This document shows, one piece after another, positions 1 to 7,075 of a stretch of DNA of 64,000 bases. The stretch's first letter is position 1; every line of letters begins with the position of its first letter. The translations under genes and the position numbers were made by a program. Source of the DNA: UBA4877 sp002399345 (GTDB lineage Bacteria > Bacillota > Thermoanaerobacteria > Thermoanaerobacterales > UBA4877); the NCBI GenBank assembly GCA_036752905.1, contig DAIORT010000010.1:1-64000 (forward strand). Reading direction: 5' to 3'. The notes under the pieces are model-generated. The model was not told the DNA's origin. It made no database searches and saw only the letters and a list, made by a program, of their open reading frames with translations.

Positions 1-557
1 GTAATAGTGTGATAAAATATTTCAAATTCATTCCACATGCCATGGGCAGTACAAATCTTATCGGACTCCAGCATGTATTTGAGCGAGCTAAGTATAAAAG
101 TCGAGAAAAGGTATACCTGAAAATCGATGTCCACACCCTTAATCTCACGACTCTGAAGAAATTCTCTATATTTTTGCTGAAAAAGATTTTTTAAGCTGCC
201 GTAAAAATCAATGTTTCCCGTATGGATATTCCATAGTGCCAAAATAAGGTCCCTTTGTTCATATAGTTCCTTATACATAGCATCAACTTGGTTCAAAAGG
301 CTGTCTATGCTGTCAAAATGTCCGGTACGCAGTTCAAAGAAGGATGTGCATTCATCGAAAAACTCATGTATCAACTGTTCTGCCAGGTCGTATTTGTCAT
401 GATAATGATTGTAAAACGTCTTGCGGTTGATCAAGGCCTTATTCAGAATATCCTGCACGGTAATTTCATTGAAGTCTTTTTTCCGCAGCAGTTGGATGAA
501 CGAGCTTTTAATGTTGTTTTTGGTTTTTATTACCCGCAGGTCCTGTTTGTTTTCCAT
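1..557 (-). CDS. TetR/AcrR-family transcriptional repressor, C-terminus cut by window edge
   Basis: This is a DNA-binding repressor of the TetR family. It runs leftward off the window after 185 codons, so only a few C-terminal residues are probably missing. The first 50 or so residues give the family's helix-turn-helix: FNEITVQDILNKA followed by the recognition helix LINRKTFYNHYHDKYDL. The rest is the helical ligand-binding half, whose ligand cannot be read from the sequence. The start is ATG at 557, preceded by a strong GGAGGAG. It faces the CrtC-like gene across 196 bp that hold two overlapping palindromes, so it probably controls itself and that neighbouring pair. The forward reading frames over this stretch are shadows. 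Confidence 0.85.
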   Translation of the reverse strand, partial: MENKQDLRVIKTKNNIKSSFIQLLRKKDFNEITVQDILNKALINRKTFYNHYHDKYDLAEQLIHEFFDECTSFFELRTGHFDSIDSLLNQVDAMYKELYEQRDLILALWNIHTGNIDFYGSLKNLFQQKYREFLQSREIKGVDIDFQVYLFSTFILSSLKYMLESDKICTAHGMWNEFEIFYHTI

Positions 558-615
558 CGCTATCTCCTCCATCGCGCTTTTATCATTTACGAGTACAGTT
601 TAATATTTTTTCGCG

Positions 616-653
616 GAATAAGCAACAATAATTCACATGATTGTTGCTTATTC
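616..653. promoter_or_regulatory. Palindrome in the divergent tetR promoter region
   Basis: Perfect 14-bp inverted-repeat arms lie at 616-629 (GAATAAGCAACAAT) and 640-653, separated by 10 bp. They sit between the divergent tetR-like and crtC-like genes. TetR-family operators are typically palindromes in exactly this position. Its right arm overlaps the next palindrome. The operator role is inferred. Confidence 0.55.
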
Positions 654-669
654 TACTGAAAGTAGAATA
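649..669. promoter_or_regulatory. Second, tighter palindrome (candidate TetR operator)
   Basis: Perfect 9-bp arms TATTCTACT (649-657) and AGTAGAATA (661-669) flank GAA. The 21-bp size fits a single TetR dimer site. It lies about 85 bp upstream of the start of the crtC-like gene and so would overlap or flank its promoter. The assignment is inferred from position and symmetry. Confidence 0.55.
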
Positions 670-753
670 TTGTCCATGGAACATTAGTAAAAAATTGATA
701 AAATAGGTTCATAAGGATAAGCTACTTAATGAAATAGGAAGGAGACTGACAAT

Positions 754-1854
754 ATGTTTCATGCACGGCTAATGGATCAATCGGAAGATTATAAAAAATT
801 AGGGATCAATCCAAATAAAGTAGAACTTTGGGAAGAAGGAAGGCGCGATACCAGCGCGCCGGGAAACAATGAGGTCTGGTATTTTGATGCAACGATGCAA
901 GACGGCAGCAAGGTCATTGTTGGTTTCCGGCCAAAGGACCCGTCCAAAATGAATACCGATATTGATTCACCCAATGTCAATATCATGATTACCTCACCAG
1001 ACGGACGGGAAATCGGTGATTTTCATTATTTCACTGCTGAGGAATCCCATACCGGTGAAGGACATGGGTGTGATTTAAAGTACGGACTGGACACGGCAAA
1101 GGGAAATCTCAAACAATATGACATTCATGTGGAACCGATCAATGGAGTCGGCGCTGATCTGCATTATGAAGCTTTGGTAGAACCCTTCCGTCAGGAAACG
1201 GGAATCGTTGCCTTTGGCGAACATGACGAATTTCACCATACCGATTTAAGTGTTCCCAAAAACCGTGTTACGGGGACGTTGTATTATGACAGAGCAGAAC
1301 ATAAAGTTCAAGGATTGGGATATCATGATCATCAGTGGATGAACGCAAATCCGATGGCGCTTTATCATCACTGGCTCTGGGGTCGTATGTATACGGATCA
1401 GTATACCGTATATATCTATGACTTTGTCGCCAATGAAAAATATGGCTTCAAGCCGCTAATAATGTTCGGCCTGCTAGACAATGAAACCGGAAAGGTCATT
1501 TTCAAGACGGACGGGCACTTTACGCGGGAAACCAAATTGGAAAAGCAGGTCAAAATAGGCCGCGAATTTCCAAAAACAAGTCGTTACCTGTTCAAAAACA
1601 AGAACGGAAAAGAGGTAGACTTCAGCGTTACCTGGGCTGATGAGATTGAAACCAGAGACATGTACACGAACGCTCCGGAAGCCATGAAGAAGCAGCTCGA
1701 CGCGATGAATGCCGCCCCGGCTTATATGCGTTACTATGCAAAAGGAACCGTCATTTTCACAGATCCGTCAAACCAGAGTAAAAATACGAGTGCCGGCGAT
1801 ATGATTTATGAATATGCCTATCTCGGTAAACCGGATGAACGCGCGCATGTTTAA
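754..1854 (+). CDS. CrtC/AttH-like lipocalin-fold protein (hydroxyneurosporene synthase-like)
   Basis: A 366-residue protein of the CrtC/AttH-type beta-barrel superfamily, which includes carotenoid 1,2-hydratases and several hydratases or cyclases acting on hydrophobic small molecules. The best marker is the motif GYHDHQWMN near residue 192, followed by HHWLWGRMYTDQYTVYIYDF, the His/Trp-rich face of the barrel in this family. There is no signal peptide. The start ATG follows GGAAGGAGA. It is followed 54 bp later by an alpha/beta hydrolase gene, probably in one transcript, and is likely repressed by the divergent TetR protein. No carotenoid genes are visible, so the substrate is unknown and a carotenoid role should not be assumed. 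Confidence 0.65.
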   Translation: MFHARLMDQSEDYKKLGINPNKVELWEEGRRDTSAPGNNEVWYFDATMQDGSKVIVGFRPKDPSKMNTDIDSPNVNIMITSPDGREIGDFHYFTAEESHTGEGHGCDLKYGLDTAKGNLKQYDIHVEPINGVGADLHYEALVEPFRQETGIVAFGEHDEFHHTDLSVPKNRVTGTLYYDRAEHKVQGLGYHDHQWMNANPMALYHHWLWGRMYTDQYTVYIYDFVANEKYGFKPLIMFGLLDNETGKVIFKTDGHFTRETKLEKQVKIGREFPKTSRYLFKNKNGKEVDFSVTWADEIETRDMYTNAPEAMKKQLDAMNAAPAYMRYYAKGTVIFTDPSNQSKNTSAGDMIYEYAYLGKPDERAHV

Positions 1855-1908
1855 GTTATTATATGATCAATTTTATTAGAATATATTATACGAAAGGAAG
1901 ATGTGATT

Positions 1909-2760
1909 ATGGAAGCAAACAAAGTATCGAAAAACGGGAAATCCGTCGTCCTGGACAGCGGCCTCGAGGTGACCTACTGTGAGTTTGGAGAAGAAAACAG
2001 CGAGGTGATATTATCCGGAGCGTTATATTTCCATACCTTTACCCCCGTCCTGGAAGAACTTGCAAAACGGTACCATGTTTACGGTGTAGTGATGCGTACG
2101 GGCGGCAAGGGAACGGAACTCAATGCCGACGGCAGCGTGAATTGGGGCCGCCAGTGGGGAAAGGAAATGTACGACTTCGCCAAGGCAATGGGTATTGAGA
2201 AATTCCACTATGTCGGCAAGTGTCATGGCGCTATCCCCGGTTGGTACATGATCAAAGAGCATCCTGAAATGCTTGAGACTTTTTGCAGCTTCTACATGGC
2301 TCCCCATCTCTGCCCGAGGAACAGCGAGCAGTGGATCGAAATCCCCAAGAAGGAGGGAACCATGGGGATGCTGAAACGGGTTATGAGAAAGCAGGAAAAC
2401 ATTCCGCTGAAAATCGCCGAGGTCAAGTCGCTGGGGGTCTCTGCCGCGGGTGGCCCGGAAGTCGGCGCGCCGGAGCTTGAATCCGGTAAATACGGTGACG
2501 CACCGGAGCTTATCTGGGATTCTCTGGAGGACTGCGAACGGGATATGAAAAATATCAAAACTCCGATCCTGTTTGTCTTCGGTACGGAAGACATTCTGTT
2601 CCAAGACTATTATGACAGCAACCTTAAGGCAATGCAGATAGTCCCCAGAGCCAAAACCGTCCTGCTTCAGGGTGAACGCCACCTGATGGAAATGGACTGC
2701 CCCGACCGCATGGCCAGCGAAGCCTGTTTCTTCATCGAGGAAAGCAAAAAGAATTATTAG
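1909..2760 (+). CDS. Alpha/beta hydrolase with cysteine at the nucleophile elbow
   Basis: A 283-residue alpha/beta hydrolase. The nucleophile elbow reads VGKCHGA, putting Cys105 where most relatives have Ser. The other likely triad members are Asp228 (FGTEDILF) and His258 (GERHLME). Cys nucleophiles are known in this fold from dienelactone hydrolases, but the substrate here is unknown. ATG 1909 is preferred over the GTG at 1903 because GGAAG ends at 1900, only 2 nt before the GTG but 8 nt before the ATG. It is probably co-transcribed with the CrtC-like gene and ends in a good terminator. Base use is richer in CG than the following genes, suggesting that this pair was acquired. Confidence 0.7.
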   Translation: MEANKVSKNGKSVVLDSGLEVTYCEFGEENSEVILSGALYFHTFTPVLEELAKRYHVYGVVMRTGGKGTELNADGSVNWGRQWGKEMYDFAKAMGIEKFHYVGKCHGAIPGWYMIKEHPEMLETFCSFYMAPHLCPRNSEQWIEIPKKEGTMGMLKRVMRKQENIPLKIAEVKSLGVSAAGGPEVGAPELESGKYGDAPELIWDSLEDCERDMKNIKTPILFVFGTEDILFQDYYDSNLKAMQIVPRAKTVLLQGERHLMEMDCPDRMASEACFFIEESKKNY

Positions 2761-2766
2761 CAGTCA

Positions 2767-2805
2767 AAGAACCCATCCGACGCGTGAAGCGAGAGATGGG
2801 TTCTT
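2767..2805 (+). terminator. Intrinsic terminator after the hydrolase gene
   Basis: Perfect 11-bp arms AAGAACCCATC (2767-2777) and GATGGGTTCTT (2795-2805) enclose a 17-nt loop, starting 6 nt after the hydrolase stop. The T-tract after the stem is short. Confidence 0.7.
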
Positions 2806-2966
2806 CTTATGGAATACCACTATCGTACTGTAAGTCTTCCCATACGAAATGCATCCAATGCTTTCAAAAAAAGCTGTATTATCTTTATCGGATCGCACGG
2901 ATCCACTCCTCAAAGTTATCCTTTTTGGCATACCATAATTAAAAGGATGAACAATCTCCAATCCGT
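2806..2966. other. Intergenic DNA with no supportable gene
   Basis: This is the left part of the 410-bp gap between 2760 and 3171. Short open frames on both strands lack ribosome sites and recognisable protein features, so I call no gene. The right part of the gap holds a REP-like hairpin and the first copy of the duplicated promoter module. Confidence 0.5.
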
Positions 2967-2992
2967 GACACAAGGGGACGGTTCCATTGTGC
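2967..2992. repeat. REP-like hairpin remnant (GGGGACGGTTCC core)
   Basis: The core GGGGACGGTTCCA (2974-2986) is flanked by CACAA (2969-2973) and TTGTG (2987-2991). From memory, imperfect hairpins with this core recur in Clostridia genomes next to REP-associated Y1 transposases. No transposase is present here, so this would be a solitary mark left in the border between the CrtC/hydrolase pair and the next module. Confidence 0.45.
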
Positions 2993-3030
2993 TTTAAGGG
3001 CTGTATGTAGCATATATATAATTTAAAAGA

Positions 3031-3100
3031 TAAGAAAGTATTAAGAAGTTTGTAACCTATAGTTAAAACATTTTTTCTTATTTTGTGGTTTAATTAATAT
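3031..3100 (+). promoter_or_regulatory. Activator-type promoter with four 11-bp-phased boxes (copy A)
   Basis: Boxes start at 3031 (TAAGAAAGTAT), 3042 (TAAGAAGTTTG), 3053 (TAACCTATAGT) and 3064 (TAAAACATTTT), exactly 11 bp apart. A -10 candidate TAATAT lies at 3095-3100 and there is no good -35, so the array ends where a -35 would be. This geometry is typical of PhoB/PhoP-like (OmpR-family) response-regulator activation. The identity of the regulator is inference. Confidence 0.55.
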
Positions 3101-3116
3101 AAGAGAATAAACATTG

Positions 3117-3147
3117 ATACGGTTATAGTGTATATAGCCGTATTTTT
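3117..3147 (+). terminator. Terminator-like hairpin in the leader of the Cys/His protein gene
   Basis: Arms ATACGGTTATA (3117-3127) and TATAGCCGTAT (3133-3143) pair over 11 bp with one G-U, followed by a run of T. It lies downstream of the predicted -10 and upstream of the gene. It would therefore end transcription early, or act as an attenuator, unless read through. Confidence 0.55.
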
Positions 3148-3170
3148 GTCCATCACAGGGGGAATAATTC

Positions 3171-3752
3171 GTGAAAGTGTACGTAACATCGCGGAGGAAA
3201 GCAATTCTATGGATTATTTTTATCATTGTGATTTGTATCATTGTAAATTTATTTGTAATCAAGCCGCATCGTGATGCACAGCTAAAAGAGCAGCTACATC
3301 GATATTTATTGGTAAAGGCAAATCGATTGGAGGTCTTTAATTCCGCTGTAGCATTAAATGACGGTAAAACGCTTAATACGTGTGTGCTTTTTGCATCGGA
3401 GGCCATGAGGAGAAATGGTATTCCGATTCCGGAGGGAACATGCAACACCACCCAGCTTATATCGGTACTGGAGGATAGGAAATGGCAAAAGGACGAATCT
3501 TATCAGGACTTACAGCCGGGGGATATTGTATTTACCACAGATGCGTCGGGTGATAAATACGGAAAGCCCACCCACTGCTATATTTTCATGGAGTGGGCGG
3601 AGAAGGGAAGTTATGATTATGCCTACATATGCGACAACCAGGCCGGTGATTATAAAGGCAAGTTATATCATATTCGCAATATAAAGAATATCGAGAAGAT
3701 AAACGGAATGACAAAAGAGGCTTTTGCCTTTTTTATGAAACCGTGGATTTAA
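3171..3752 (+). CDS. Membrane-anchored Cys/His (NlpC/P60- or CHAP-like) protein
   Basis: A 193-residue protein with one N-terminal membrane segment (residues about 12-30) and an extracytoplasmic domain. A cysteine at the start of a helix (NTCVLFASEAMR, Cys71), LQPGDIVFTTD, and a downstream histidine (KPTHCYIFMEW, His135) followed by ICDNQ match the layout of NlpC/P60-like and CHAP-like papain folds. Such folds usually cut or remodel cell-wall peptides. I do not recognise a named family, so enzymatic activity is inferred. The start is GTG at 3171 after AGGGGGA. It sits alone behind promoter module copy A. Confidence 0.6.
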   Translation: MKVYVTSRRKAILWIIFIIVICIIVNLFVIKPHRDAQLKEQLHRYLLVKANRLEVFNSAVALNDGKTLNTCVLFASEAMRRNGIPIPEGTCNTTQLISVLEDRKWQKDESYQDLQPGDIVFTTDASGDKYGKPTHCYIFMEWAEKGSYDYAYICDNQAGDYKGKLYHIRNIKNIEKINGMTKEAFAFFMKPWI

Positions 3753-3837
3753 TGGATGTGGCCTGCTCTTTTATCACAATACCTGTTTCAGAAGTGTAAT
3801 ATAGATACGTATATGATTTAGACAAGGGTTTAAAAGA

Positions 3838-3906
3838 TAAGAAAATGTTAAGAAGCTCTTAAGCGGTAGTTAATACATTATTTATTATTCTGTGGTTTAA
3901 TAAAAT
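3838..3906 (+). promoter_or_regulatory. Activator-type promoter with four 11-bp-phased boxes (copy B)
   Basis: Boxes start at 3838 (TAAGAAAATGT), 3849 (TAAGAAGCTCT), 3860 (TAAGCGGTAGT) and 3871 (TAATACATTAT), again exactly 11 bp apart. A -10 candidate TAAAAT follows at 3901-3906. The same regulator is expected to act here as on copy A. Confidence 0.55.
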
Positions 3907-3924
3907 AAGAAAAATAAAGCGACG

Positions 3925-3961
3925 ATACGGTTATATGGATGTATAGCCGTAATTTTATTTT
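3925..3961 (+). terminator. Terminator-like hairpin in the ortA leader
   Basis: Arms TACGGTTATA (3926-3935) and TATAGCCGTA (3942-3951), with one G-U pair, are followed by a T-rich tail (ATTTTATTTT). It lies 60 nt upstream of the ortA ribosome site. With the promoter just before it, the module would make a very short RNA unless transcription reads through. Confidence 0.55.
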
Positions 3962-4021
3962 ATGGTCCAGCCGTACCGTTGCTGTGATGTGAGAAAATTT
4001 CTAAAAGAAGGTGTTATCGAT

Positions 4022-4327
4022 ATGAATACTAAGAAAGGCGATTGGGTTCAGATACATAATATAGTGCTTAAACCGTGGGAGAGGGCCTCTCATCTGCCGG
4101 AGGACACCAAAAAGGTGCCGCTGGAGATGTGGGAAAAGGGGTTTATACTCCATGACGCCCGTATAGGTGACGAGGTGGAGATAGAGACAGTTACCGGAAG
4201 GAAGGTAAAGGGGACTCTGGTAAAGGTAAACCCGGTCTACGAACATAATTTTGGTGAGCCGGTGCCGGAGCTTCTTACCATTGGCAGGGAACTTAGAAAG
4301 ATACTGAAGGGGGAAGACCATGAGTAG
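4022..4327 (+). CDS. ortA: 2-amino-4-oxopentanoate thiolase, alpha subunit
   Basis: A 101-residue small subunit of the thiolase that uses CoA to cleave 2-amino-4-oxopentanoate into alanine and acetyl-CoA, the last step of oxidative ornithine fermentation in Clostridia. The sequence GDWVQIHNIVLKPWERA near the N-terminus, and the beta-rich DEVEIETVTGRKVKGTL, are what I recognise as OrtA. The start is ATG 4022 after AGAAGGTG; an upstream in-frame ATG at 3962 has no ribosome site. It overlaps ortB by 8 bp, so the two subunits are translationally coupled. The ornithine racemase, aminomutase and dehydrogenase genes that usually accompany ortAB are not in the window. Confidence 0.85.
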   Translation: MNTKKGDWVQIHNIVLKPWERASHLPEDTKKVPLEMWEKGFILHDARIGDEVEIETVTGRKVKGTLVKVNPVYEHNFGEPVPELLTIGRELRKILKGEDHE

Positions 4328-5735
4328 GGACATGAGCTATGATGCAGTTATGGCAAGGCAAAACGGGATAATGAAGAAGGCCGTGGGCATAGACTATGAT
4401 GAGTTTGAGCTGGGCGGCCTGGCCTTTGATTATGAGAAGATGATGAGAGAGGTAGGTTACAGCATAGAGGATATTATAAAGATACAGCAGCAGGCCAGCG
4501 TGGGGAATACCCCTCTAATAGAGCTTAAGAACATAACCAAACTTGTAAGGGCGGTGTCACCCCGGGGCAAGGGCGCCCGTATATTTATAAAGGACGAGGC
4601 GGCCAATCCATCGGGCAGTTTTAAGGACAGGAGGGCATCCGTTTCAGCTTACCGGGCTAAGGAACAGGGCTATGAAGGAATGATAGCGGCCACCAGCGGC
4701 AACTATGGTGCTGCCGTAGCTTCCCAGGCTGCAAGGAGGGGCCTTAAGTGTATAATCGTGCAGGAGGTATTCGATAGCCAGGGTAGAGGCCAGCCGGAGA
4801 TACTGGAGAAGGGAAGGAAGTGCGAGGCCTTTGGTGCGGATGTCATTCAGCTTACCGTAGGACCGGAGCTTTTCTACCAGTCACTGCGCATGCTGGAGGA
4901 AACGGGGTATTTCAATGCTTCTCTTTACACCCCCTTTGGCATAGCAGGCATAGAGACGCTGGGCTATGAACTAGCAGGCCAGGTGAAGGAGTGTGCGGGA
5001 AGGTACCCCGATGCCGTGGTTATCACACATGCAGGCGGCGGAAACGTCACAGGCACAGCCAGAGGGCTTATGAAGGCGGGCTGCACCGATACTAAGATAA
5101 TAGGAGCCAGTGTTGATCTAGCAGGTTTGCACATGGCCAGTGATCGGGATTTTAACAGGAAGGCATTTACTACGGGACACACGGGATTTGGAGTGCCCTT
5201 TGCCACATGGCCGGACAGGTCGGATGTTCCCAGGAATGCGGCCCGGCTGCTGCGCTATCTGGACAGATATGTGCTGGTTACGCAAGGCGATGTGTTTTAT
5301 ATGACGGAGGCGCTGTCGCAGCTAGAGGGTATGGAGAGAGGTCCAGCCGGAAACACATCGTTGGCGGCGGCTTTCGCCATTGCCCGGGAAATGGATAGAG
5401 ATGAGATATTGGTTGTACAGGAGACCGAATATACCGGTGCGGGCAAGATGCCCTCATCTCAGCTCACATTTGCAAAGCGGATGGGAGAGAAGGTATACCG
5501 TGGCGATACATCGGAGGATAAGCCGGGGAAGAGAATAGTCATACCGCTAAGCCCTTCTCAGATAAAGCCCAAGGACGTAGATCTTATGCAGCTCAAGAGA
5601 TCGTATATAAAGAACTGTATAGAAAACAGCCATGTGAATAAATTGAGTGAGAAGGATGTGGAATTTCTGACTCAAGAGACAAAACTGGATGGAGATGAGG
5701 TCGAAGGGATTATCAATGGTTTGGAAATAAGATAA
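4320..5735 (+). CDS. ortB: 2-amino-4-oxopentanoate thiolase, beta subunit (PLP enzyme)
   Basis: The 471-residue catalytic, PLP-dependent subunit of the OrtAB thiolase, of threonine-synthase-like fold. NPSGSFKDRRA (about residue 96) holds the Schiff-base lysine, SGNYGAAVASQAA gives the substrate loop, and GGGNVTGTARG binds the cofactor phosphate. The length fits the family. It starts inside the end of ortA (8-bp overlap). It contains a GGCCTGGCC nonamer at 4416. A hairpin terminator follows after about 45 bp, so the unit is just ortA-ortB. Confidence 0.88.
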   Translation: MSRDMSYDAVMARQNGIMKKAVGIDYDEFELGGLAFDYEKMMREVGYSIEDIIKIQQQASVGNTPLIELKNITKLVRAVSPRGKGARIFIKDEAANPSGSFKDRRASVSAYRAKEQGYEGMIAATSGNYGAAVASQAARRGLKCIIVQEVFDSQGRGQPEILEKGRKCEAFGADVIQLTVGPELFYQSLRMLEETGYFNASLYTPFGIAGIETLGYELAGQVKECAGRYPDAVVITHAGGGNVTGTARGLMKAGCTDTKIIGASVDLAGLHMASDRDFNRKAFTTGHTGFGVPFATWPDRSDVPRNAARLLRYLDRYVLVTQGDVFYMTEALSQLEGMERGPAGNTSLAAAFAIAREMDRDEILVVQETEYTGAGKMPSSQLTFAKRMGEKVYRGDTSEDKPGKRIVIPLSPSQIKPKDVDLMQLKRSYIKNCIENSHVNKLSEKDVEFLTQETKLDGDEVEGIINGLEIR

Positions 5736-5780
5736 TGTATTCAATACTGGTATGCTTAAAGATAGTGATTATATAATGGC

Positions 5781-5810
5781 GTCAGCGGGCGTTTTGTCCG
5801 CTGACATTTC
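5781..5810 (+). terminator. Terminator after ortB
   Basis: Perfect 8-bp arms GTCAGCGG (5781-5788) and CCGCTGAC (5798-5805) lie 45 bp after the ortB stop. The T-tract is weak. Confidence 0.6.
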
Positions 5811-5857
5811 CGTGAAGTGATGAAAAAAGCTTTGACTTAACTTATAAAAGAATCCTT

Positions 5858-6268
5858 TTATTCCAACGTTTCCTTTACAAAATCATCGATCAACTGTTTT
5901 TGTTTATCCGTTAGATCATCATTACCTTTGCTGCGGTGGAAACCAAATTTCAATGATAACTGCTTTTCACAAACATGTATCCCTGCTTTTTCTGCTATGG
6001 TAGCTATACTGCCTGCTCCACTTTTTATCCCGCTTGTAGAAAACGCCGCTATGGATTTTATGTTATCCGGGTCTAAACTGCTCAAATAATCTTTTAAGGA
6101 ACGGTCGAGTGTTCCTGCATAGATTCCTCCTCCAATAAACAATAGATCCACAGGTTCTTTAAGCGGAATGCCTAAAGGTTCAGCTGTAACACCTGCTGCG
6201 TTAGCGATAGCTTGTGCTACCACTCTCGTATTGCCTCCTTGAGATTGATAACGGACTGCGATTCTCAT
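5858..6268 (-). CDS. Flavodoxin-family protein
   Basis: A 136-residue flavodoxin-like protein that should bind FMN and carry electrons in the cytoplasm. The FMN phosphate loop is visible at residues 9-15 (SQGGNTR), followed by the alternating strands of the fold (VDLLFIGGGIYAG, IKSIAAFSTSG). The start is ATG at 6268 after GAGGTG; a 28-codon upstream extension has no ribosome site. It stands alone and convergent to ortB. The redox partner is unknown. Confidence 0.75.
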   Translation of the reverse strand: MRIAVRYQSQGGNTRVVAQAIANAAGVTAEPLGIPLKEPVDLLFIGGGIYAGTLDRSLKDYLSSLDPDNIKSIAAFSTSGIKSGAGSIATIAEKAGIHVCEKQLSLKFGFHRSKGNDDLTDKQKQLIDDFVKETLE

Positions 6269-6506
6269 TAGACTTTTCACCTCACCTTTCCTTTTGCTTA
6301 TTTTAACATAAATTCCCGGGAAGTATGTATAACTACCCGGAATTTTTGTCAAATATGTTGTGCTGTTTATGCGGCAATGCAGATTACCGGAAGCCGAACC
6401 TTTTTAAATGAAATTCATGTTGTATTATGGCCTTGCCTCTATGCTGACATTTCTTTAAATATACGTTATGATATTGTATAAAACATGAAGAAGCGGAGGC
6501 AGACCA

Positions 6507-6953
6507 ATGGATTTAGTTATAAAGCAATTCGAAGAACTATCTACTGATGAATTATACGAAATATTGAAAGCTAGAGTTGCAGTATTTGTAGTGGAACAAA
6601 ATTGTGCATATCAGGAAATAGATAATAAAGACCGATATTCATATCATGTATTTCTAAAAGATGACACAGGGATTAAGGCCTATTTAAGGGTCATAGACAA
6701 AGGAGTGTCTTTTGAAGAGGTATCGATTGGAAGGGTATTGACACTAAAAAGAGGATGTGGATTAGGAAGCAAAATTCTTGCTGAGGGCATAAAGGCTGCA
6801 AAAGAGAGAATGAATGCTGATAGAATAAAGATTGAAGCTCAAACATATGCGAAGGGATTTTATGCAAAAGCAGGATTTAAGCAAGTATCAGAAGAATTTT
6901 TGGAAGATGGGATTCCGCATATCCAAATGGTTCTAGAACTATCTGATGAATAA
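6507..6953 (+). CDS. GNAT acetyltransferase of the ElaA type
   Basis: A 148-residue GCN5-related N-acetyltransferase most like ElaA. It shows the N-terminal ARVAVFVVEQNCAYQEID, the strand VSIGRVLTLKRGCGLGSKIL that carries the acetyl-CoA pyrophosphate loop, and KIEAQTYAKGFYAKAGFKQ near the end. The acceptor substrate of this group is not established. The start is ATG after GCGGAGG. It is a single gene followed by a hairpin shared with its convergent neighbour. Confidence 0.8.
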   Translation: MDLVIKQFEELSTDELYEILKARVAVFVVEQNCAYQEIDNKDRYSYHVFLKDDTGIKAYLRVIDKGVSFEEVSIGRVLTLKRGCGLGSKILAEGIKAAKERMNADRIKIEAQTYAKGFYAKAGFKQVSEEFLEDGIPHIQMVLELSDE

Positions 6954-7032
6954 ACTATAATTTTCGTTGCTTCAGTAAAGATAGTGACCCTCATGCTGTT
7001 TTTATAACCAAGACTCCGGAGTAGTTATATAT

Positions 7033-7062
7033 AATAAACCGTGCAGAAATGCACGGTTTATT
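7033..7062. terminator. Bidirectional terminator between convergent genes
   Basis: Perfect 12-bp arms AATAAACCGTGC (7033-7044) and GCACGGTTTATT (7051-7062) have A/T-rich flanks on both sides. It can serve the acetyltransferase gene (+) and the secreted protein gene (-). Confidence 0.75.
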
Positions 7063-7075
7063 AATGCTTATATAT

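Larger units (their letters stand above)
3022..3147 (+). repeat. Duplicated promoter/hairpin module, copy A
   Basis: This stretch matches 3829-3961 in order and spacing: TTTAAAAGATAAGAAA, four 11-bp-spaced boxes, the shared TGTGGTTTAAT segment, an A-rich stretch, and a hairpin beginning ATACGGTTATA. Box 1 to hairpin is 86 bp here and 87 bp in copy B. Copy A precedes the Cys/His membrane protein and copy B precedes ortA. The genes behind the copies are unrelated, so the regulatory DNA itself was copied. Confidence 0.75.
3829..3961 (+). repeat. Duplicated promoter/hairpin module, copy B
   Basis: This is the second copy of the module at 3022-3147, offset by about 808 bp. The two copies share box spacing, the TGTGGTTTAAT segment and the hairpin, but many positions differ, so the duplication is not very recent. 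It precedes ortAB. Confidence 0.75.

Noticed and set aside
9..659. Several forward open frames over the first 650 bp
   Set aside because: They lie antisense to a convincing TetR-family gene with a strong ribosome site, and their proteins show no family features.
2023..2682. A 219-codon reverse open frame inside the alpha/beta hydrolase gene
   Set aside because: It is antisense to a gene with clear catalytic motifs; its length follows from GC-rich third positions in that gene.
2764..2997. Small frames on both strands after the hydrolase terminator, one with MPKR-like start as in Y1 transposases
   Set aside because: The resemblance to REP-associated transposases does not extend beyond a few residues, and no HUH or catalytic Tyr motif is present.
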